A stretch of DNA of 64,000 nt from Portulaca oleracea (taxonomy: Eukaryota > Streptophyta > Magnoliopsida > Caryophyllales > Portulacaceae). The position numbers were made by a program, and so were the translations under genes. Location: the NCBI GenBank assembly GCA_029582165.1, contig CM055892.1, positions 4,187,347 to 4,251,346 of the forward strand, given 5' to 3'. Positions 57,463 to 64,000 of the stretch are shown in pieces; the first letter of the stretch is position 1, and every line of letters begins with the position of its first letter. The notes below the pieces were generated by a model. That model did not search any database and was not told the DNA's origin. It worked only from the letters and a program-made list of their open reading frames with translations.

Positions 57463-57674
57463 GACCGTGGCCATGGTCAAGGAGACCGTGGTCACGGTCT
57501 CATTCTGTCCAGTGAAATATGTATGGCGATTTAGGGCAGACAAGTTTTTGCTCCTTCGCACCGTCGTGGCTACGGTCTCCCAAGACCGTGGCCACGGTCT
57601 TGCTCGGCCACTTCTTCCCTTAGACAGGTCATGAACCCACCGTCGCTACGGTCAACTTGACCGTGGCCACGGTC
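57463..57674. promoter_or_regulatory. Palindrome cluster upstream of TATA in the Athila-like LTR
   Basis: GACCGTGGCCACGGTC at 57584-57599 and 57659-57674 (perfect, 16 bp), variants at 57463-57478 (one arm mutated) and 57484-57499 (GT centre), plus half sites cgtggctacggtc between them. In the 3' LTR: 51852-51867, 51873-51888, 51973-51988 and 52048-52063. Confidence 0.8.
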
Positions 57675-58002
57675 TAGCTCGGCTTTCCTTCTCTTGTTCT
57701 TCCTTCTTTCCGAAGCATGTAACGCTCGATCCGAAGGTCTAGCATGCGTTACTTCACTAATTGGCACCAAAGGTCGGGAGTGTGGTCCCGGGTTGATTCC
57801 GTCTCGGTTTCCGGTCCGGCTCGGCTCGGGAAATCGCCAAGAATGCTATAAAAAGGCTCGTTTTGCTAGTTTTTGGTGAAGACTCCAAAATCTACAACAT
57901 AATCAAAAACACATTAAAAACTATGAAATTAAACCACCAAACGAGTTAAAAGCCTAAGGATTTAGGCGGTATTTAGACATGAGATCGGGTCTAAACAGTT
58001 CA

Positions 58003-58140
58003 TCTAACTAAAAAGGATAGAAAAAACGACACTTAATAATTTTGAAAGAAACGGGAAGATAACACATTTAAGATAAATTATATATTCCCTCTAATTTATT
58101 TAAGCTAATTATATATTCCCTCCTATTTTTTCCAGCACAA
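58003..58140. other. AT-rich sequence after the Athila-like insertion
   Basis: Should continue the interrupted LTR piece of 50382-50798, but no recognisable LTR end was found. Short direct repeats of attatatattccctc near 58079-58113. No gene. Confidence 0.4.
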
Positions 58141-58699
58141 TTTTACATTCCCTCCAATTAATTTTTTTTTCAATTTCAATAAAGAAAAAAGTAATTTATT
58201 TTCCCTGCAAAATTGTACAAACCCAGCCTTTACTCCTACACTACAAGATAAACTCTCGTTTTCGTTTTCTTTTTCCTTTTTGTTTTTGATTTCCTTTTCG
58301 TTCCCATTTATAGTTCTTCCTTTCCTGGTGTCATTTTCTTTTTCGTTTTCAAATCCTTTTGATTCCCAGAGTTTGAGTTTCAGATATTCTTTCCCGGTTT
58401 CCTTTTCCTTTTCGTTTTGAAATCCTTTCCATTCCCAGTTTTCTTTTCGCTCACCCAGAATTGGCTCTCCCAGTTTTCTTCTATTTTTCCTTTCGAATTC
58501 GCTCACCCAGCCCCCACTGGGAGAATTTCAAATTCCTTTTCATTCCCGGCTCTTCCAGTTTTCTAGTTTCCAGTTTTCATTCCCAACTCTCACAGTTGCT
58601 GAAGTTTCCAGTTTTCTAGTTTCCTTAATCGTCTTGGTTCTTCGATCTTCACCGTCTTGGTACCTGCTGGGTGAGAGTTTGAGTGGCAATTCAATCAAG
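58141..58699 (+). promoter_or_regulatory. Pyrimidine-rich stretch, possible promoter and 5' untranslated exon
   Basis: Long plus-strand runs of T and C with degenerate repeats of ttttcgttttcaaatcc and ttttcgttttgaaatcc (about 58340 and 58409), then ordinary sequence ending caatcaag|gtaaat, a good splice-donor match at 58699-58700. It could be the 5' end of the gene at 61878 onward, with a 3.2-kb first intron. This is inference from splice and composition signals only. Confidence 0.3.
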
Positions 58700-61600
58700 G
58701 TAAATATAGTTCTTCACCCTAAATTACAAGTTCCAAGTACCAATCTTTCAATTCGAATTGATATTGCAAGAATTTCATGAGCATAATGTGTTTGCTACTG
58801 GCAGAAATTCATACATTCATCCGTCGATCTCCTCTTGTTGCTCTTCGCCCTAAACTCATCTGGTTCGAGTCAAGTGTTCTGTCTATTTTTACATTCAAAT
58901 TCTCTGTATTCTTGAGTACAAAAATTCTCTGTGTTAGCCCTCTTAGAGTCTTAGCTAATAAAGTCCCTCATGTATGAGGGATAAGGCAGATTATGAATAA
59001 GAATTATTGTTGATTATTGAGTGAAATTCTCTGCGTGACCCTTTTCCGTAGGAATTACTCACTGAGCGTCTTACCCAACCCCTTTGTAGGAACTTCTTGC
59101 CAAGCATTCTACATCAGATTCAGAATATGGCAGTAGATAACAACCTTACAATTTTCCACACGTTCAGATAATTTAGGGAAAAGGGATAATTTATCTCCTT
59201 ATAAAGCTCTACCAATCTAGGAGGACCTCGCTTCATGCAACTATTTTTGGATACCTTTATATGGAAGGTATTAGGACCGATAGAAGTGGAGCGGTTTTCT
59301 TCTATCATTAGGAATATCTAGGATTCTTTGTTTTATCTCAAATACTTGTACCGAAGGACGTTCGATTCTCTGTTCCCCCATTGAATAGTTATGCCCTTTG
59401 TGGCAGCAGGTTGACCGAAAAAGAATTCCCTTTAGTTCTCATGAAGCAGGCCAAACATCGTCAAAGAAGTGGGCTTGGCATTGAATGACATTAATTGAAG
59501 TGGACTTCCTACTTGATTTTTGCACTGATTTGGATGTTGTTTTGGGTCTTCTTGGTGTTTTTACTGGAGTCTTTGATTGTTTTTGGGTCTCTAAAAACAT
59601 GAGAGGGTTATAAGGATTCATGTTTAAAGTAATAGTATGGTACGAGTAGGATTTAAAGCTCAAAAACTATAAATTTTTCTTCCTAATTTTACCTTTTTGC
59701 CTAGCTTTGCTGCTGTGTTGTGCTTGATTTTAGGTTGTTCTTGGTGGTTTTCTTGTATATTTTGCTCCCTAAAGTATGTGTTCTAGAGTGTGGAATTCAT
59801 GGTTGAACTATTGGTGAAGTCTTGGTATGATTTTGCATGAAGGAACTCATATATATATTTAGTTTTGGCGGCTGATCTGATCTGTTGTAGTTGTGCTTCT
59901 ATTCTGAACATTTTTGCTACTGTGTTGTGTATTTGATCATAATGGGGCCCTTGAATATGTATTGGAATGTTCAAAGTTGACACCTCAAGGTTTGCAGTTC
60001 ATTTGATTCAATTTTAGTGCCAAAAAACAACTCAATCTTGACAGTTGTTGTTGAGCTGTGCTGTTTTATCGTGCTCATATATGTCCTATTTGTGCCATTT
60101 ATGAGTGTGGGTCAGGGTCAGTACTTTCACATAAAGGGTCGGGTCGGGGCATGGGCCAACTGACTCTGACCCGCCCAACCAAATCTTACTATAAATCCAA
60201 GTATTCAACTGTATTCTTTGTTGCTTTACTGATTAACTTGGCATCGTACAAAAAAAATCATATCTGAAGATTGAAGCGCTTAGCAGACAAGAGCGAGAGC
60301 AACACATATATAGAACTTTGGTACTCTAAATATTATTCGTTGTTATGAATCTAATAATAATATTTTATATATCATTGGATAAAATTATTTTTGAAGTGCC
60401 CAATATAATAGTCAAAGTAATAATAATTTAAAGTGAGAAAAGAATTAACCGACTTTTGGTACTCTAAATATTATTTGTTGCACATGACCTTATATGTTCA
60501 AAAAAGAACTTTCTTTAAGGTTGTAACAAAGATGGAGAGCGATCAAACCTATCAACTCTCAACTCATAATGAAGGATCCCTTGCTATAGTTTTGCTACTA
60601 TTGTTTGTGACAAATATGCTATTACGTGTGCTATTGCAATCTAAATTAAATAAGCCAAAGAGTAAGTTAAATCCCATGCCAACCTATCAAAATTAAATCA
60701 TAGACTTGAACTATTATATGTGCTTATATGAAACGAATACACACCATTTCCCAGTATAAGCTCACATACCATATATGTGCTTATAATTAGTATTTGTCTC
60801 AAATGGCAAATTCCTATCAATCCACTGATGTAGCTCAAAACCTTAATTGGATACAGGATCCCAGAACACTCATATTTGGGACTTAGCATTGGACTTGGTT
60901 TAGTTTATGCCCTGTAATTTCCAACTCATAATTAACTAAAACAATTTCCCTTTACAAACCTCATGATTGATTGTGCTATATCTAGACCTGTATCAGACTT
61001 GGTTTAGTTTATGCCCTGTAATTTCCAACTCCTATTAACAATTGTTAGCGACTTAGGATTAATATATGGCCCACTCGTATGCAACTCACTTCACTGACAA
61101 AAGAAATGAACCCCACATTAGTTGTTTTGAGTTTATTCAAAATCATTTCACATGAAATTGAAGATAAGAAATGAAAAAAAAAACTCTAAAAAACAAACTT
61201 TAAAGAAAAACTGGAGAGGGGATGGGAGCTAGAGTGATACAAAGCATTAAGGTTATTAGCAGATTAACTACCAAAAATTTGAGAGCACTTAGAAACCGAA
61301 GTCATGAAAGAAAAGTGCAAAAAATAAAAAATTATGATTCAAACTAATGGTAGTAGGAAAACAGATAACACAGTCCATCTTTATGCATGATCACCAAGTG
61401 CAAAGGAGAAAACCCAAGTTATGTCACACAGGAAAATCCGTATAGCAATGTTATCCCAAATAGACGAGGGCTACAAGGCTATTAGCTAGAGGAGAATAAG
61501 GGAAATTAAGGGGAAATTAATCAATATTTTTGACTCCACAATACATAATGCTGTGTCAAATTAGTTATGGGGGAGAAGAACATGGGCCAATGATTGTTGC

Positions 61601-61877
61601 TTATGGGGACAGGAGCGAAACAACTTAGAAAGGGTTGTAAAAAGTAAGAACTGAATCATATTTTTTTGTGCAACGAGGCATTAGGGTAGAAAATAATGTA
61701 CATGTCTTTTGTTTTTGTAACTATTGTTATCAAACTATATATGAGATAAAGCTAGTCTTAGAGTTTTTGGCCGGTAACTTTAGAAGCATGCTTTAGCAGT
61801 TTGTAGGCTTCTATTATATAAGAACACATTAATGCTTGCAAGTGTTTTATTAATGCTTGCAAGTGTTTTGTTTATAG
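58700..61877. other. Noncoding, possibly first intron plus intergenic DNA
   Basis: No ORF with support. Seen here: a gggtcagggtcag/gggtcgggtcgggg patch at 60110-60150, resembling hAT subterminal repeats but without ends; a direct repeat of ggtactctaaatattatt (60319 and 60458); a direct repeat of gacttggtttagtttatgcc at 60892 and 60996; and a 21-bp tandem attaatgcttgcaagtgtttt near 61830-61870. Confidence 0.5.
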
Positions 61878-62226
61878 GTTACTATGTATGTCACAACGCA
61901 TAGTTTACGAAACAGGTTCCGAACTAAGACGGTCTCAGCTGAGTCTGATGTTACTGCCAAAAGAAACAAAACATAATATGAAATGCTACGTGAGAGGACT
62001 ATTGAGGAAAACAACAAGAGACTTGAACTACATGGGATACCTCGCACTCTGGCATCAATGGCAAGAGGCACTACTAATGTTCAAGGACAAAAGCGAAAGC
62101 ACCAACTTGTTGACGAAGATGATGAATACATTCCAGCGGAAGATGAAATAACTGATGAGGGAGTAGATGATGAATCCTTGGCCCCTAAAAGAAAGAAGGC
62201 TTCATTTTCGAGACAAGCTAGTGAAG
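61878..62226 (+). CDS. Candidate exon 1
   Basis: Acceptor tttatag at 61871-61877, donor gaag|gtac at 62226-62227. The frame reads from ATG 61884 through TVSAESDVTAKRNKT, hits TAA at 61974-61976, then continues YEMLRERTIEENNKRLELHGI to phase 1 at 62226. ATG 61983 (MLRERTIEE) is the likely working start. Contains the acidic DEDDEYIPAEDEITDEG and basic PKRKK runs. Confidence 0.55.
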
Positions 62227-64000
62227 GTACACATAAGCTACACACTTATTCTTATATTTGTATTCCCTATACTTTGCATATATTATTTTTTTTAAAAAGT
62301 GTTGGGTGATATGAATGAATGGGCAAGTCTTAGACAAACAAATCAAATGATGTCTTCGAGTAATCGATCTGTTGGTGTTGGTACTGATTACTATTGTAAT
62401 TATTTTTTTGATGTTGTTTTTGAGACTAAATAATTAAGTTGTTGGTTCTTGTCTTATGATGGTGCTATTTTAAAACATTTTAGGCGTCATGCCTGATTTA
62501 TCTAGATCCAGTCTTGAACGAACAAATCAAGGATACCTTCTAGCTGTAATCGATCTGATGCTATTGGTACTGATTTCTATAGTATTTTTTTTTTCAAATG
62601 TTGTTTTGAAGAATAAATGATTCAAGAGCTGCTATTTTTTCCCTTATATTGTTTTTATCTTTAACATCTTAGGTGATATGGTTGATTTACCAAGATCAAC
62701 TCCTCTACAAAGAAGTCAAATGATGCGCTCCAGAAATCAATATGCTACGATTGGTATTGATTTATGCTTGATTTTGTTGTGTTTTCAAGTTTGTTTTTGA
62801 GAAATCTGTTGTTTCTTTCACTATTCTTTTAATTTGTTTTTCTCCCAGTTAAGAGAGTAACTATTGATGTTATTTGAATGCTAGATGAAGAAAGCAATTT
62901 ACATGTTTCTCCACAAGAAAGACAAAGTCCTAGGACAAGATTATCCTATTCAAGTAATCAGAATGACTTAAACTCTTTTTCTGATAGAGGTACTGAATGA
63001 TTTAGGGTGAATACAAATTATACAATACTTGCATTCTAAAATACTTTGTGTACTCTTAAATAAAAAGGATTCTTAGTTTTGCTAAACTTTTTCAAATATA
63101 GGTACTATGATGGACGATAACACTGACCAAATTATTGAAAATGAAACCCAAGTTACCCCAGGTATGGCTATAGTCAATCCATTATGTTATTTTTTTGCTT
63201 TTTGGGTTTTTCTTTTATTGTGCAGATTGTTCTTTTTAGCTTGTTGTGATGGTGTTTGTTTTGCTTGCTTTGGAGGCTTTTGTTGAGATTTGTTTTTTTG
63301 AGTTTTGTCCCCTAATTTTGAATGCATTTAAAATTGGAATATAAAATTAGAACAAAGCCAAATGAAATAATGATTGGAGACAGATAAACTACTCATTGTT
63401 GTGTCCATACTTGTTAAGTTGGAAAAGGAAAATGGATGCATTTAAAATTGCTTGAGTTATTACTTTTATATATTAATAGATTTGTGTTTTCAGATTCTCC
63501 AAGACGGGGGAAAACTAAATGCTTAAGTTGGAAAAGGAAAAGGGATACTGATGCTAGAAAAGTGGAGCTCGAAATTCCGCCAGAACTGGGGCGTGTTGTT
63601 GGTAGAAACCATGCTCAATTCACTACAGAGGCTAGTTACTTGATGAAACAGTACATGCCATTGAATGTGACAAAGTGGGGTGAGATATCTAAAGATTTGA
63701 AAAAAAAATATTTTAGGAAATTGAAGGTATTTTTCCATGAAGCTAATCTTGTATATATGTTTTTTTTTTTGTTTTATTAACTAACTAGTTTTAAACCCTT
63801 GCGATGCACGTGATATATTTATAGATGACTAATGCATAATTTATATAATTTGTAGGAAATGTTTAAATGGCCTGATAATCCTCAAGCGGATAAAGAAATT
63901 GAGCGTAAATGTAAGGTATGTATAGAAAATGGCGTTATGACCTAAGGGAAAAGGCATATACTACTCATACAACCGTAGCTGATCGGCGAGATAATCCTCC
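61878..64000 (+). CDS. Multi-exon gene, plant transposase-associated (Ptta/En/Spm-type) protein, 3' end outside window
   Basis: Eight candidate exons with GT..AG borders: 61878-62226, 62300-62380, 62484-62566, 62673-62753, 62885-62989, 63102-63161, 63494-63726 and 63856-63915. Exons two to six all enter and leave in phase 1, so most can be skipped without frame change. The part encoded by exons seven and eight (RRGKTKCLSWKRKR ... LEIPPELGRVVGRNHAQFTT ... YMPLNVTKWGEISKDLKKKY ... MFKWPDNPQADKEIERKCK) follows the pattern of the plant Transposase_24 (Ptta/En/Spm) family: RGPT, G-P-G-N, lysine-rich W-K motif. Exon one carries KRNKT-stop-YEMLRERTIEEN and an acidic, nuclear-signal-like PKRKKASF. 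Such genes accompany CACTA transposons or are host genes derived from them. A TAA at 61974-61976 means translation probably starts at ATG 61983. Family call moderate, exon borders by eye. Confidence 0.6.
62300..62380 (+). CDS. Candidate small exon 2a (81 nt, phase 1-1)
   Basis: Encodes VLGDMNEWASLRQTNQMMSS followed by SNRSVGV. The acceptor that would match exon 2c (62304-62305) has become gg, but an AG six bases upstream (62298-62299, after a T run) restores the 81-nt length and frame. Confidence 0.45.
62484..62566 (+). pseudogene. Candidate small exon 2b (83 nt, frameshifted copy)
   Basis: A diverged copy of exons 2a and 2c with good AG and GT borders, but two bases too long, so including it would break the frame. 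Reads VMPDLSRSSLERTNQG before the shift. Confidence 0.45.
62673..62753 (+). CDS. Candidate small exon 2c (81 nt, phase 1-1)
   Basis: Best copy of the triplet: acceptor aacatcttag, donor attg|gtattg. Encodes GDMVDLPRSTPLQRSQMMRS then RNQYATI. Fits exon 1 and exon 3 in phase. Confidence 0.5.
62885..62989 (+). CDS. Candidate exon 3 (105 nt, phase 1-1)
   Basis: Acceptor gaatgctag, donor agag|gtactg. Encodes DEESNLHVSPQERQSPRTR then LSYSSNQNDLNSFSDR: hydrophilic, no recognised domain. Confidence 0.5.
63102..63161 (+). CDS. Candidate exon 4 (60 nt, phase 1-1)
   Basis: Acceptor aaatatag, donor ccag|gtatgg. Encodes GTMMDDNTDQIIENETQVTP, an acidic linker. Confidence 0.5.
63494..63726 (+). CDS. Candidate exon 5 (233 nt), start of the conserved domain
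   Basis: Acceptor gtgttttcag, donor ttgaag|gtattt, entering in phase 1 and leaving in phase 0. Encodes the RRGKTKCLSWKRKR to KKKYFRKLK part of the transposase-associated domain, and is the most confidently coding exon. Confidence 0.65.
63856..63915 (+). CDS. Candidate exon 6 (60 nt)
   Basis: Acceptor aatttgtag, donor taag|gtatgt. Encodes EMFKWPDNPQADKEIERKCK, continuing the domain. The following intron runs past the end of the window. Confidence 0.6.

Larger units (their letters stand above)
50799..57997 (-). mobile_element. Gag-only Athila/Tat-like Ty3/gypsy element, complete ends
   Basis: A 7.2-kb minus-strand element: 5' LTR 56421-57997, tRNA-Asp primer site 56398-56415, gag frame 56228-54183, noncoding 3' region, polypurine tract 52390-52403, 3' LTR 50799-52389, and a 5-bp target duplication gttca. 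The LTRs are nearly identical (one visible 11-bp length difference near 51700 and scattered substitutions), so the insertion is young. There is no protease, reverse transcriptase, RNase H or integrase, and the remaining space is too small for them, so it would depend on enzymes of a related element. The gag domain and the tRNA-Asp primer are the usual marks of the Athila/Tat branch. Confidence 0.9.
56421..57997 (-). repeat. 5' LTR of the Athila-like element (1577 bp)
   Basis: Sense strand starts TGTTTAGACCCGATC and ends CGCTTTACA. In sense order: palindrome cluster (57674-57463), TATA (57391-57400), transcribed part with two GAAA-capped hairpins (56896-56848 and 56815-56795), then the primer site. 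Flanked on the right by the target duplication gttca (57998-58002). Confidence 0.9.

Noticed and set aside
58123..58506. Lys/Glu-rich 127-codon minus ORF
   Set aside because: Low-complexity antisense of a pyrimidine-rich stretch; repeats of NEKEKE follow the local DNA repeats.

Overview
The window is nuclear DNA of a flowering plant, probably a eudicot. It is built almost entirely from LTR-retrotransposon DNA, carries spliced plant-type exons at its right end, and has no bacterial gene organisation. I cannot name the species from sequence alone.

Layout. (1) Positions 1-42508 are a tandem array of about 2.3-kb units, all in the same orientation: 14 complete or nearly complete units, one interrupted unit and one truncated end unit. 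Each unit reads on the minus strand as a fragment of a gag-bearing LTR retroelement: a primer-binding-like site for initiator tRNA-Met, a short leader with a poly(A) run, a degenerate gag-like frame, an unrecognised tail frame, then a second conserved short frame. The array is best read as a retrotransposon-derived megasatellite. (2) One unit is split by a Ty1/copia element (680-9125, minus) with a clean 5-bp target duplication. It has three LTR segments and a pol pseudogene. (3) 42509 to about 47505 is a 5'-truncated Ty3/gypsy element of Athila/Tat type on the plus strand, with an acidic ORF, a long noncoding 3' region and an LTR whose promoter module is duplicated. (4) About 47506-50798 holds older unclassified retroelement DNA, a non-autonomous hAT element, two minisatellites with a foldback, and a start-of-gag peptide beside a tRNA-Met primer site. 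(5) 50799-57997 is a structurally complete, probably young, gag-only Athila/Tat-like element (minus) with a 5-bp target duplication, paired LTRs, a tRNA-Asp primer site, a polypurine tract and a gag frame broken by stops. (6) 58003-61877 is mostly plain intergenic or 5' gene sequence. (7) From about 61878 to the window end is the 5' part of a multi-exon plus-strand gene related to plant transposase-associated (Ptta/En/Spm type) proteins, with tandemly triplicated small exons.

How the parts relate. Nothing here is an operon or a pathway. Three unrelated LTR families (copia 680-9125, gypsy 42509-47505, gypsy 50799-57997) each carry an array of GC-rich perfect palindromes at a similar distance upstream of a TATA box, which is the most surprising recurrent pattern. 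The two gypsy elements, in opposite orientations, also share a conserved noncoding 3' domain although their coding parts are not recognisably alike. The gag-only element carries two GAAA-capped hairpins in its transcribed leader that could be packaging or dimerisation signals. All family assignments come from reading motifs by eye; no database search was run.
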